A DNA stretch of 64,000 nucleotides from Lineus longissimus (Eukaryota; Nemertea; Pilidiophora; Heteronemertea; Lineidae), in contig NC_088315.1 in the NCBI RefSeq assembly GCF_910592395.1, forward strand, positions 12,030,501 through 12,094,500, in the 5' to 3' direction. The notes below the pieces were generated by a model. That model was not told the origin of the DNA. It was given only the letters and a program-made list of their open reading frames with translations, and did not search any database. Position numbers and translations under genes: made by a program. Of the stretch, positions 1 through 11,327 are shown piece by piece. Numbering within the stretch: position 1 is the stretch's first letter; each line of letters opens with the position of its first letter.

Positions 1-180
1 AGAAGAGTCCTCACAAGTTTATAAGCCACTACATGGGGCCTGGTGCTTTACAATGGTCAAATGAACCGACTGTTGTCTGGACATTGATAAAGTGGATGCA
101 GCCAAGTGTTTAGGATGGTCTTTTTTGTATGTGAAGAAAAGAAGATAAAGAGTTGGTTAACAAAATGAACTTTATTGGTG

Positions 181-285
181 CGGCAGATATTTGATGCCTT
201 TTGGCAGATATTTGAAGCCTTTCGGCAGATATTTGATGCCTTGCGGCAGATATTTCTTGCCTTGCGGCAGATATTTGATAACGCT
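181..285. repeat. 21-bp minisatellite, five units
   Basis: Five head-to-tail 21-bp units begin at 181, 202, 223, 244 and 265, each a variant of GGCAGATATTTGATGCCTTT. The period is a multiple of three, so long ORFs are open on both strands and read as seven-residue repeats (RQIFDA-like on plus, NICRKAS-like on minus). I see no flanking coding signal, so this is treated as a minisatellite rather than a gene. Confidence 0.9.
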
Positions 286-2618
286 CTCCAGGAATGGAAA
301 GCAGTAAAACGAGTAAGCACACCTTACTCTGATGTGGGAACAGCAAGTGCTTTACTGGACCTGAAATGTGCCAACGACTCCTCTTGCAATAACCAACAAC
401 AGTTAATTTGTAAAAAAAGAGAAGAAAAATTAACACTGACTGAATAAAAAAGGGTGACATAGACGGGGAAATGTACACCACCGGATACAGTCTGTGCTTG
501 ATCAGGCATTTGTCAGATGATATCCTGAACAAGGCATCTATGGAAGCAAATCCAGAAAGAGATTTAACCTTCGAAGGGCACACTTATTACTCAGTGAAAA
601 GTCAGTCCTGTGGGCTGTTTTCCAATTCAAAATAAAAGTGTAACCTCTTTAAATTAGTCTCACAGACTGAACCATAACACTCAACAGCCAACCGTGCTTA
701 CATGATGTGAGCTCAGAGCTGGGCTCAAAGATGAGCGAGTGGTGTACTACATTTTGAAAATTGTCTATGACATGGGACAGAACAGGATCTTGTGGACTTA
801 ATGATGAGGTACTATCGAATAGGGTGTCCATCAAATGAATCATGAGGGCCTGATGAGTTATACTCTAAGGCTATATAGGGCAAGGCTATCGTTTTTGTCT
901 TTTTTACAGCCTACAGCACAGCCATGCACAGCGCAGTGTATAGACAGTACAGGATTGCAAACCAAAAACATGAGCATTGCTGCGTAACGAAACTGCAGTG
1001 GAATTCATACTACGATGTCATAATGTGACTTTCAAAATAATTGTTGTCACGGCCAATGACCAGACAGGGAGAAAACAAACGTAAATGGCGAGATTTGTTG
1101 CAAAATTGCCAAGACGCAAGAAAACGGCCGCCATTTATGCCTTGAGTTAGACATCGGCGAGCTAAATTGACGGGATGTAGGGGCCTGTTAGGCCCCAAAC
1201 GGCACCATATTGCTACGTTACAATACCCTGATACTCTTGGATTCATACTACAATCTGCTCCGTCACATAAGAGTTGTTATGGCCAATGGCTGGGAGAAAA
1301 TCAAGGTTAATATTGAGATGAAATCTTCTAAAATCTTACCTGCGCAAATTGTCAACACGTGAGACAGCTGGCGTGTTGCCAAATCCTGACCTACTTTCCC
1401 TCAATCGTCAATGTGAATGTGAGCTCTCGAACTATTATTCCATGCAAAAATACAAATGTCAACACCACTAATAGCTTTGAATTACTTTTCGGTTATTATC
1501 AACACATCAACACGCATGATCTTTCTCAAACTAACTGAAAGACCTATTTCTTCTCGGACGCACAACAACATATCAATCCGCTCCGGCTATCCACACATAT
1601 CCATTCGATTCGATAACACTCGATACAGTTTGATAAATAATCAAAATTTTCGTGCTTTGTTCTGTCAAAATGAATGGATATAATATACTCCTGTAGAATA
1701 GTAGAACTAATTCCCGAAGTTTGCAATATTTTGAACACAGATCGGATCACCCGTCTCAGATCTGCATAAATTACGATCATACTGATATTGCATGAGATCG
1801 TGACCGTCGCTTCAACATTTCGAAGAGAAAGTCGACTCGATTCGAAGGTTGTTTCTACCAAATACAGTTGAATTCGTCGTTAACGTACCAACCAATTTTG
1901 ATGAATATCTTCTCTAATTTTGTGAAGTTTCGTACCATAATCAATTTCAGAAACGGTTTAAATTATTAAATTTGTCACTTATATAATCAATGCAGTCGAA
2001 ATAAAACAGTCGCCATTTTTCTATGTGATCATACGGGTCAGCGGACAAGCACACTCTCCAACACAAGATATCCCGCCAAATCCTCTGCCACTAGCTTCCA
2101 TGTTAGAAAGTCACCGTACATTATATATTACGTTGGAGCACACTCGGCAATAATGGCGGCCAATTCTAGCAGGGGTGTAAATGTATGTTTATTTCGGGGC
2201 GGGAAATTCAAATCGGGAAAAAAACGTGGTCAAACGACATTTTGCTCACTACCGCCAACTGGTGATATAAATCGAAACTAATCTATTTTATATCAAAACT
2301 TTTATATCATGCGGACCCCTTCAACTGTATTTCAAGCTTTTATCTGCTGGAATAAAGCGGCGAAAAAATGTTTTGTACTTTACACGTTTTCCCCCTGGTG
2401 GGCTGAATTTGAGTTGAATCGCGCTGAATGTTTTGTAAACTGCTTAGGTCGTCTAGTTTTACCATCAAGCCAGATTTAAAGTGCCCAGGTCCAACGGTTA
2501 CAAAATGCCCAACATTGTCTACAGATGGCTGGAAGGATGGAAGGACAGGCACCAATCAAATAGCTATAGGACTAGCTCCGCTGACTTTGTCAGCTGAGCT
2601 AAAAATGGATCATAATGA
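286..2618. other. No gene recognised
   Basis: Only short ORFs without recognisable domains occur here. An imperfect direct repeat is visible: the stretch near 1000-1110 (ATTCATACTAC, then GTTGTCACGGCCAATG, then GGGAGAAAA) recurs in degraded form near 1230-1310 (ATTCATACTAC, GTTATGGCCAATGGC, GGGAGAAAA). Otherwise the sequence looks like ordinary intergenic or intronic DNA. Confidence 0.5.
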
Positions 2619-3691
2619 TCAGTCATTTGTTGCGTACATATCCACGTGTTTCCAACACATTTTCGTTGATTTGGAAACCATTACAATGCGATAGAGAGTG
2701 CCATCTAACACTAGGAAAACGTATTTCAACGCACTCCTTGGAAACTTGTATCTCAATTCAATGCCAACATGTTCAATGGCTAAAGTTGTATCGAGGCGGC
2801 TCCTGACGCAGCCAATTCTAAATCCAATGAATGCTGTCACCATTTGCTCATCATTCCTTTCAAGGGCCGCAGCTAGAATGATAAGGCGGTCTGATTCGCT
2901 AAACCAATAGTCGTAATGTAATAACTGGGGACCTGGAATGTTGGTAATGGAACTAAATTCGGTGCTGGAGCCTGGGAGAGTAAAATGTTTGCTTCTTCTA
3001 AACCAGTATAAATACAATCCAAAATAAACGTTCAAATCTTTTCGACCAATAATAAAGTACACAAAGTCTTCGCCAAGGAAAAATCTGCTGTAAGAAGACA
3101 CCGGGACCTTTATTTCTATAGCGCCTTTTAACGTAGGTCTAATAACGGCGCTATCATTCAGATGAAATGGATACATCCTAATGACCGACTGGCTATATCG
3201 CTTGCAATCAATGACTAATGTCCCGTGTCGGAGCAAAGTTTCAAACGTCGACACATACTTCCCGCTTAGGCACGGGTCCGTTTCCGGTATGACTAGTTTC
3301 CTCGTGCAGATGCCAAGCCAGACGTCAAAGAGGATAAATGTAAAATACTTGTGCTCTTTCCGGCAACTTACGACCATGTATCTATTATAGACCAGTACAC
3401 TGCTTGCCAGATATAGTGCAGCGCACACTAATTTGTTTAAACGAAGGATTGTTCTATGGGTGAGAATGAATATAACTTGCTTTGAATTCAGACGAAACAT
3501 GCACACGTTGTAATCCTGTTTTCCACGAATGTATGTCAGGATACCAATGGCGCCAGTCACGCAATTATATAGCCACCTATCAATATCATTGACGCCAATT
3601 TTTAATATCACAGGTGGCAGAAACCTCGCTCTCTTTCTGCGTCTGTACCGTAGATTTCGATTACCCTTAATAAGTAAGTGATAGAACCGTT
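2619..3691 (-). CDS. Unrecognised strand-rich protein segment, 330+ codons
   Basis: This is the longest uninterrupted reading frame in the window outside recognisable transposons. It is 330 codons if read from a GTG at 3611 and stays open upstream to about 3691 with no ATG, so it is probably an internal or terminal exon, or a 5'-lost gene. It ends at a stop at 2619. The product is rich in short alternating hydrophobic/aromatic stretches (FTFILFDVWLGI, FVYFIIGRKDLNVYFGLYLY) with polar turns. That pattern suggests a beta-propeller-like fold, but I see no clear WD or Kelch motif and do not recognise the family. A similar texture is seen in the segment at 4561-5359 on the same strand, so the two may be exons of one gene or tandem paralogues. 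The upstream basic run RRRKRARF may be coding or intronic. Confidence 0.5.
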
Positions 3692-3822
3692 AAATATCAC
3701 ACAGCTAATATTTGTTTTTCTTGGAAAACGTTCGTTAGTGTGATACCGTCATCTTTGACGATAATTTTAATATTCATCATTATTGGTAGCATTGCTGGTC
3801 ATCAGCCAGCTTTTTTCGTCAT

Positions 3823-3842
3823 GGGGGGGGGGGGGGGGGGGG
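3823..3842. repeat. Poly-G run, 20 nt
   Basis: A pure run of 20 G follows CGTCAT. The length is likely polymorphic and prone to assembly error. Confidence 0.9.
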
Positions 3843-4560
3843 TGCAAAACACCTCTTCGGGATAGTGTTTTCATCCAAGAAGTGTATATGTTGAGATTTT
3901 TAAACTGGCATGATGTTTCATCTCCGGTGTTGGTGTTTGAACAAAAGAAGTCAGAAGAATGAGAGGAATCAAAGCACAGATTCCAACATTTTTCGTTCAC
4001 ACCCTAAAGCCAAAAATGCAACATCAGTTTGAAAATTTAGTGTAAATAGCTCTTTTGGCGTTTTGGCATGTTCCACTAAAATTGCAAAACTACAGATCCT
4101 AATAATGCACACATTTAGCTTGGTCATCCTTCAAACGAAAGCTTTGTATGCTGACTCTATCAAAACAATGGGTGATCTGAATGGCAGGCTAATTGGTTCC
4201 CCCACTAAACCTGTCATCGAATCGCCAACACCAGTCATAGCTCAGCAGAGGCAAGGGCAGGTAATACCAGCTCCAAAAGATCTTGGACATTTGTTCGAAG
4301 TCCTCAAACGAAACTGGTAAAACCACCATGTGGCAGGTGAAAGTCATTGATGCCGACTAAAAAATATATTACAGTGGACAGGTTATTAGGGCCAATGCCT
4401 CAGAGTTTTTCTTGTTCAGTCTGCTCTTGTATATCTAACCACATACTTTGTGTTTGAGTTAAAAGGTTTTGAACGAATACAATGCAATATTTGGCCTTTC
4501 TCATTGATGTGAACAAGATTGCCAGCATATTTTTCAAGACTTATGTGTGTACAGATTTTT

Positions 4561-5359
4561 TTATGTAGGCCTTTTGCAGAGGCTTGCTTTTTTACACTCG
4601 ATGACAAACCCAAAGCTTAACATCAGACCACTGAGGACAAATTTAACTCTATAGTTTGGATTTGATATGATGCCAAACGATTTTTCCCCGCCAGAGTTGA
4701 ATAGGATTAAGTGTGTCTTAAGTAAGCTATACCCGTTTGATTGTCGTTGCTTGTAATGATATACGGCCACAGTCAAATAGTTTTCACGCTGATATATAAA
4801 ACCAACTACAAATAAGTTGTGGTCGAACCAGGTTGGATTTACTCGGTCAACATGAGGGAAGTGAAGATGCGTTTTATTAGTTAACCGTAGAACAGGCTCT
4901 GAGCCTGATTCTATATAGTAATCAAACAAAAAAATACTCCGGGAAGCATCAACGCACATCATAAAAGCCTTTTCAGCAAATCCTAACCTTAAAACCAAGG
5001 TATATATGGGGTAGTATACTTCTTTTTCGAGACACCGCCTCCCTTCTTCAGGCAGAATTAGACTACCGTTTACAATACCCTTTGCAAAATCATACATGTA
5101 GACTTCAGGGCCATCGAAAATCAAGAGGAATTTTTCAAAGTAGGAAAATGTTCCTCTCGGCTGGCGTAAGAAAAAAAGGGGCGGTATATTTCACTCGAAA
5201 CACATGAGTTATTGGCTTATACTCATAAGTCAAATAGTTCGAAACTCCTGATTTTGCACAAAATGCTGCTATAAGATACTCGAGATTAAGGTGGTAGTGC
5301 TTGACAGGTTTTGGTGGTATGAGTACTGCCGGGGGACCTCGTGTATACATGTACCTGTG
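4561..5359 (-). pseudogene. Unrecognised strand-rich protein segment with one frame change
   Basis: Two minus-strand frames (5359 to about 5170, then about 5168 to 4561) join smoothly if one base is lost or gained in an A7 run at 5171-5177. The upstream part reads ...VKHYHLNLEYLIAAF... and the downstream part begins ...GTFSYFEKFLLIFDGPEV.... The segment could therefore be a pseudogene, or intact with a homopolymer sequencing error. A consensus acceptor (pyrimidine-rich tract ending in TTCAG) sits just before 5359, so this may be an internal exon. Strings such as FLLIFDGPEVYMYDFA and SIFLFDYYIES echo the style of the 2619-3691 segment (YMVVSCRKEHKYFTF), suggesting a shared propeller-like architecture. 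No named family is recognised. Confidence 0.45.
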
Positions 5360-5489
5360 CTGAACAGAATGTCAGAAACATCAGCGAACCATTCATCTTA
5401 TCGTCAAAATGAGTGATTTCCCGAGTTCGACACGGCTGTGAATGCTCGCTGTACGTAACGGCCTTGCAGTAATCCCCGTTATACCACAA

Positions 5490-6044
5490 TTAACCTACGA
5501 TGGTCACCTATCATCATCCGGAGACTAATAGGTTCGATCCCTAAACAGTTTTCCTGTCCAGTAACACAATGTGTCAAGTTTTTGACATTTGTTTCTTCTC
5601 TATTCTACCAAGAATGAATAAAGACTGAGAATTTGGACTGCAATACAACATCACTTAATGTAGCACTAGGTACCAGATTTTGACGACAGGCGGCTTTTGC
5701 AAGATTATTCAGCTTTTATTCTATGGGTAACGCTACTATTAGCTGGTTGTTGCTTGATTTCTTTTCACAAAAAAATATTACATGCATCAAATAGTGTAAC
5801 TTACTTGGTAGAGATTTTGAGGCTGATAAGGAAATTGTATTTTATACGAAGTTCTAAAACCCTTCTAAGACAACGCCATAGCACGGGAAATTGAACAATC
5901 CGTTTGGTCTCATCGACAAAATGCGCTGTATATCTCCTTTATCTTAGGGAGCTCAGAGCTGCATAAGATATCGTTTTGTTTGTCTTGTTGTTATTGTCGT
6001 ATTGGTATCGTCGATGAAGCAGAACAATGATATTCTTTTATATT
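5490..6044. other. No gene recognised
   Basis: There are no convincing ORFs or repeats, only AT-rich sequence between the strand-rich coding segment and the 223-bp dispersed repeat. Confidence 0.5.
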
Positions 6045-6267
6045 GTTTATTATATTCCCAGCTCACACGAAGGCACAAGTTTGATGACCAGCAAATACTA
6101 AGAGTAGCGCTCTGGACATGCAGCGTGGCCTATCTGAATGGAGGTCCACGCACTTCTGACAGATTGACATAGTTTACACTTTGGCCAGCGTCCTTCCACG
6201 TGGAAACGTGACGGAGGGTACTGAGGCTTGAGGCTCCTAACGAAGGGGTCTAAACTATACATAACAT
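6045..6267. repeat. 223-bp dispersed repeat, copy A
   Basis: It matches 25350-25572 along its whole length with no gaps and only scattered substitutions. Both copies start GTTTATTATA and end TAAACTATAC.TAACAT. They lack obvious terminal inverted repeats and I see no tRNA-type A/B boxes. The fixed length and sharp shared ends point to a discrete mobile unit such as a SINE or a small non-autonomous element. Copy A lies 28 bp from the 3' tail of the LINE at 6295. Confidence 0.75.
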
Positions 6268-6294
6268 CCCCCTTGTTCAAATTACGAACTTGAT

Positions 6295-7990
6295 TACATA
6301 CATACATACATACAAATAGCATTTATATAGCGCAAAATCCAATTAGAAAAATTGCTCAGCTGCGCTTAACAAAAACACTGTTCAAATAGTTTGGTTTTTA
6401 ATCTTCTTTTGAACTCGCTGACGGTGGAGCTGCTGCGGGTGTTAGTGTCCAGCGAGTTCCATAATTTGCTGGCATAAACTGTAAAGCTTCTGCCACCAAA
6501 TGTCTCAAGGCGATACCTGGGAGTCACCAACAACTCTTGGTTATCCGATCTCAGGGATCGCCCTGGGACATACGATGGCAGGATGTCCGAGATATATGAT
6601 GGAGCCATGTTGTTTTTGGCTTTGAACACCATGAGTAAAACCTTGAAATCGATACGATATGGTATCGGAAGCCAGTGGAGAGTTCTCAATACGGGTGTTA
6701 TGTGCTCACGTAGTGGAGTCCTTGTAATTATTCTTGCTGCACGGCTCTGCACTAGTTGTAATTTGTGCAGGAGTTGCTCATTAACCCCAGCTAACAGACT
6801 ATTTCCGTAGTCCAAACGAGACATCACCAGTGAGTGCACTAGCTCTTTCGTTGCTGCAGTTGTAAGGAGCTTGCGAGCGCGACCAATATTGCGCAAGTGG
6901 TAAGTTGCAGATTTGACGATGTAGTTTATGTGTGATGCCATAGAAAGAGTTTGATCAAAATACACTCCGAGGTTCCGCACAGGGCCACTGGACGGAGTGA
7001 CCTGGACGCCAGCGACTACAAGTGATTTAACGTTCAGTGAATCGATTACTCTCTGTGAGCCAAAGAGTTCGATCTCTGTTTTAGAAGGATTTCCTTTGAG
7101 CTTGTTAACAGTAAGCCAGTCATGAATATCAACGAGACAGATCTCGAGGTCGATGATCCTTGAAGCGGCCTGAGTGACAGGAAGTGCTACATACAACTGA
7201 TTGTCATCCGCGTATCCGTGCCTAGGGGTGCCAAAACCATCGATAAGGGGACCAAGTGGCAGGATGTAGACCAGGAAAAGGATGGGGCCTAATACTGACC
7301 CCTGTGGTACGCCATAATTGAGTGTTTGAGGCGCTGATCTCTTTCCGCTGATACACACATGTTGCGTCCTCCCCGCCAGATATGAACGAAACCACTTTAG
7401 CGGGATACCGTCGATACCAAGGAGATTTTGTAGACGCGAGAGGAGAACTTCGTGGTCGACCGTGTCGAACGCGGCACTGAGATCTAGTAACACTAATACA
7501 GCTGCACCATGTTTATCAACCATGTTGCGAATATCGTTCTGGACCCTCAGTAATGCCGATTCAGTACTATGCTTAGCCTTGTAGGCTGATTGGAAGGCAT
7601 CGTGAAGGTTGTGAGTGTCCATGTACGTATTCAACCGGGCTGCAATAACACGTTCAAGTACCTTCGACAAAAAGGATAAGTTGCTAACTGGTCGATAGTT
7701 TTGTAAGATTTCAGGATCGAGTGACGGCTTTTTTAGTAGGGGTGACACTAGAGCAATTTTCATCTGCTCGGGCACGTCACCACTTTTCATCGAAGAATTG
7801 ACAATGTCCCTTATCACCTCTACAACCTCGGGGAGCGTTGCTTTAATCATCCAGGTAGGAAGTGGATCCAACGGGCATGATTTCGTGGGCGATTTCTTCA
7901 TAACACTGGAGAGTTCATCACAGGTGACAGGCTCAAAAAGAAATAACGAATAAGACAACAGTTTAGACTTGAAGCAAGTACAAGTTGTTT
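6295..7990 (-). mobile_element. 5'-truncated CR1/L2-type LINE
   Basis: This is a minus-strand non-LTR retrotransposon. The 3' end is at the low-coordinate side: after the ORF stop comes a short 3' UTR containing GCGCTATATAAATGC, then a (ATGT)n tail at 6295-6314, as is typical of CR1/L2-group elements that end in short tandem repeats instead of poly-A. No endonuclease domain is present, so the element is 5'-truncated somewhere near 7960-8000. Confidence 0.85.
6366..7958 (-). CDS. LINE ORF2 fragment: reverse transcriptase (CR1/L2-like)
   Basis: A 530-codon uninterrupted frame covers the whole RT domain and the C-terminal tail of a non-LTR retrotransposon ORF2. Visible RT blocks, in order: PLLKKPSLDPEILQNYRPVSNL (fingers, about residues 75-95), AFQSAYKAKHSTESALL, the first catalytic aspartate in LLDLSAAFDTVDHEVLL (about 157-175), YGVPQGSVLGPILFLVYI (about 215), and the catalytic pair in GYADDNQLY (about 248). 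The C-terminal region has SRLDYGNSLL and ASKLWNSLD, normal for CR1/L2 ORF2. The N-terminal endonuclease is missing, so the copy cannot be autonomous although the RT reads intact. The first in-frame ATG is arbitrary because the true 5' end is lost. Conservation of an open frame suggests a relatively recent insertion. Confidence 0.9.
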   Translation of the reverse strand: MSYSLFLFEPVTCDELSSVMKKSPTKSCPLDPLPTWMIKATLPEVVEVIRDIVNSSMKSGDVPEQMKIALVSPLLKKPSLDPEILQNYRPVSNLSFLSKVLERVIAARLNTYMDTHNLHDAFQSAYKAKHSTESALLRVQNDIRNMVDKHGAAVLVLLDLSAAFDTVDHEVLLSRLQNLLGIDGIPLKWFRSYLAGRTQHVCISGKRSAPQTLNYGVPQGSVLGPILFLVYILPLGPLIDGFGTPRHGYADDNQLYVALPVTQAASRIIDLEICLVDIHDWLTVNKLKGNPSKTEIELFGSQRVIDSLNVKSLVVAGVQVTPSSGPVRNLGVYFDQTLSMASHINYIVKSATYHLRNIGRARKLLTTAATKELVHSLVMSRLDYGNSLLAGVNEQLLHKLQLVQSRAARIITRTPLREHITPVLRTLHWLPIPYRIDFKVLLMVFKAKNNMAPSYISDILPSYVPGRSLRSDNQELLVTPRYRLETFGGRSFTVYASKLWNSLDTNTRSSSTVSEFKRRLKTKLFEQCFC

Positions 7991-8239
7991 AAAATCTTTG
8001 GAAGTGTTTATACATTCCGACCACTGAGGCATTTAAACTTCCAAAGCATTAATACAGATAATGGGAAACGGGGATACCGTGCTGGTAATGAAAATTTAAG
8101 ATACTGAGCTGAGCGCAACTAAATTTAACATAGTCAGAGAATGCAGTTCCTCAGTGGAATAGACTTAACCTGGCCATCCCTTCAATCGAGATAGCAGACA
8201 CAAAAGCACAATAAATCGAGCACAGCTAGCCTGAAATGA

Positions 8240-8600
8240 AATGGTTAGTTATGCAGGGCTTACCCTCACCGAAAGGCAGTGCACTGAAAATGACTGCATC
8301 ACACTGCTTTTGACTGAAACCCCCACTGCATATGTCTGTCTTAGGCATATCATTTTTTCTTAATGTTTTAAAACCACTGATTCTGACTGAAAGACCACTG
8401 CAAAGCACTGCCACTTGCATATCATTATGAACGACGTATTTCAAAAACACTGCCTATGACTGAAAGACCACTAATTTCCACTTCTCCAACTCAGATCGAA
8501 ACCATTTTCAACATGACTGAAAACCACTGCTTTATGACTGTTGAGATTAAGACTTGATGGCAGTGTAAAGCAGTGGTAATTGCAGTCAAATTCAGTGTTA
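8240..8600. repeat. Degenerate CACTG/ACTGAAA-rich tract
   Basis: Short words CCACTG, CACTGC, GACTGAAA and their complements recur irregularly about every 15-40 bases across this stretch. No exact period is visible. It reads as a decayed minisatellite. Confidence 0.55.
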
Positions 8601-8823
8601 AATATCAGCCATAATGCAACCTGAGACAGGAAGCCTGTAGTTTGAATTTGATTAGTCAAACATTCAAGAAATCATGGTAGCTCTTCATATTTCTCGATAT
8701 TTACCCGAATTTCAATATGAGAAGAGGGGAATTTAAGTCAGTTTGAATTGGAACACATAAGGAGCCAAATAAATGCAAAAAGGGTAATCTAGACAGACAA
8801 TGAAGTTGTATATTCAGCAAATC

Positions 8824-8917
8824 AAGAAGGCTGTAGGCCCTATAGGTGTTGTAATGTATGCATACACTGCAAGAAGGCTGTAGGTCCTATAAGTGTTGTA
8901 ATGTATGCATACTATGC
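8824..8917. repeat. 47-bp tandem duplication
   Basis: Two adjacent 47-bp units (8824-8870 and 8871-8917), both starting AAGAAGGCTGTAGG and ending in CATAC..TGC, differ at only a few positions. Confidence 0.9.
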
Positions 8918-10004
8918 AAGATATCTGCATGGGAGCTGCAGTCAACAGCTGATGTTGTGGGCAACAATACACATCAATCATTCTGTTATATCATTATTCT
9001 ACAGGCCGCGTGCAGTTACTTTAGTTGGACGTCAATTTGATCTAGCTTCAATCCCTGACATCACTGACAGTAGCTATGGGCTTACTGAACTTTGCGCAAC
9101 GAAACGAAACGAGCGAAATGGGGGAGCGACCAATATGTTTTACCCCGGTACGTCAAGTTCGATACATGGTGTCAGTCACCAGTATGGATGTGTTTTCCAT
9201 TATGAATACGTGTTTTCAAAAATCAAAATCATATGAATTTCCTTTCCATTAGAAGTAAACGATGACGACGTTTCAGTTTAGGAGCCTAAGTTTTGTGGTC
9301 CCAATGGCCAAATTAACGCCTCGTTGGCTGAAAAGTCGATTCACCGGTCACAAATGGTCGAAAATGACCCCCAAAACTTCAGATCCCCAACCTGGTAATT
9401 ATCACGGTCAGTCCACAACAAAATTTTTATGGTTTGAAGATCTAACCCCGGGCTGTATTATCTGCCGGAAATTGATTTTCATCGGCACGTCTGGGAAAAA
9501 TCTATGGGGGGCTAAACTTGACCAATTCAACATTTTAATGCATTAGCAATTTGATAATAAATGTAGTGTGTACCCGTAACCGCTTGAGGTCTGGACTTAA
9601 AACTTTGTTTACAAATTCACACCAAATTTCGTTTCAAAATTATTTTTTGTTTGGCACCAGGGGGCGTAATGCAAAAAAACATGAAACAGACGATACGTAG
9701 TTTTGTTGATACGAATCGTTTCCTGTATGGCCGTTACAAGCCGCTGTCTGAATATGATGTGAACCTGTTTACCGTTCAATACTGCTCCCTGTGACGCTGT
9801 ACCCGGAAATGTTCAATGAAAAAAATGCTGATAATGACTTACACGGCTTGTTTGCATCGTAAACATAGTGGTACCCGGGTTAACTGTCTTTGCGTTTGGC
9901 CTAATTCTACAACTATTACTCCCCATGTAACCACGATCTAGGATGGACAGGCTGTGTATTATGAATAGGAAAAGTCACCTAGGGACCGTTACGTAGAATA
10001 CTTG
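8918..10004. other. No gene recognised
   Basis: Short ORFs at 8858-9546 on the plus strand have no recognisable domain and no repeat or splice support. Nothing else is identifiable before the BEL element. Confidence 0.5.
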
Positions 10005-10047
10005 TGTCGAAAACTCCGCACTTCGGGTTTTCTACTGGGGAGTTGCT
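10005..10047 (-). repeat. BEL terminal repeat, left copy
   Basis: The first 43 bases, starting TGTCGAAAACTCC and ending GGGGAGTTGCT, are identical to 15949-15991. After that the two flanks diverge. In element orientation this is the U5 end of the 3' LTR. It contains a short internal hairpin (CCGCACTTCGGG / CCCGAAGTGCGG type). Confidence 0.8.
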
Positions 10048-10538
10048 TTAATCATATGATTATTTTAATCCCTGAATAGTTAACAGTGATTGGCTAATCA
10101 TCCTCGGTGGTCTGCAATCTAGACTGACTGATACTAAACGGTGTTCGAAACCGCTAACTACACAAAATACTTGAAGTAAACATGAGATGGTAGATAAGCT
10201 TCAATACATGCAAAGTACGTTAAAGAGATTAATCCGTATTGAGATTCTAAAGTTTCTAAACTAAATGTCGAGATGATGATGATCAAAAGATTAATATCTA
10301 TAGCACGATGGTGTCAAACATGTTACAACTAACTAATATTCCATGATAATATTCTAGTATTTCAATATAGATGAAATTCAAATGTCAATTCGATTATGTT
10401 GATTGTCTCTTTAGTTTCTCATGGACGACAGGCGTCGTAACCCCGACGGAGGGGAGCATCCACATTACTATACATTGCCCAAGTGTATAGCTTTGACGAA
10501 GTGAATATTAAAACGGAATGTCACGTACGCTACAATAT

Positions 10539-11327
10539 CTACTGTCCGTAGTAATCCAAGTGCTCTCTGATTTTGAGCCTCGTAATGTCAGTGGTTGACC
10601 GTTTTGGTCGAGATTTTGTTTTTTGAACAGATTTGATTTGCGCAGACCGTTCGATGCTCTCGTCAACGGTTAACTCAAGCGAATACAATTTTTCGATTGC
10701 TCGGTTAGATTGGCCTGTGGCAGTTTTGACAAGCGCAGATCGGGTCAGCCCATCTTGGCCTCTGTTGAGTTCTTTTATGATCCCAAGTTTCCAGTGTCTC
10801 CTCTTGGCATCCTTGTCGTGTACAAGAATGACGTCATCAATTTTAATGATGTCAGCTTTGGCATTTTGTTTGCTAAGTTCGTACTGGTGTTGTTCCCGTA
10901 GCCTAGCGAGATACTCGTCATAGAAACGTTTCTTGAATGTTTGTAGTCGTTCTGCGCGTTTGTACGCCAATTTCTCAAGTTTATCTCTGCCGGCGTATGT
11001 TACATCCAAGTTATCATCTCCTTCGTGTGGCAACAAAGACATATCATGTCCGTATATCAGATTATTCGGGGTTATCGCTTTCAGTTCATTTGGATCTGAT
11101 GACAAATATGTGAGTGGTCTGTTGTTTACCGTTGCTTGAATTTCTTTGATGAGAGTTTGAAACTCATCAATTGGAACGAGTGATTTGCGCAAGGTTTTCT
11201 TAAGTGCAAGTTTCGTCACACCAATCAGTCTCTCATGAACGCCAGCGAACCAGCTGGCTTGTACGGGTGCATATTTGAATGTTATTCCTTTCTTACAGGT
11301 GGTTTTGGAATTGTTCTGTTCCCACAA
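10539..11327 (-). pseudogene. BEL integrase C-terminal half
   Basis: The 262-codon frame carries the third catalytic residue of the integrase in the context WFAGVHERLIGVTK, followed by TVNNRPLTY and PNNLIYG, which are typical of BEL/Pao integrases. A basic C-terminal domain with DDVILVHD and RRHWKLGII follows, and the stop at 10539 ends the polyprotein. The frame overlaps the end of the main pol frame at 11293-11327, where one indel separates it from the first two catalytic residues, so no single product contains a full active site. Confidence 0.85.

Noticed and set aside
181-285. CRISPR-like array
   Set aside because: Units are directly adjacent with no spacers, in a eukaryotic context.
57-583. 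ORFs on both strands across the 21-bp repeat
   Set aside because: They are open only because the repeat period is a multiple of three and has no stop. No other coding support.
9262-9546. Plus-strand ORF of 94 codons
   Set aside because: No domain, no splice support, ordinary base composition.
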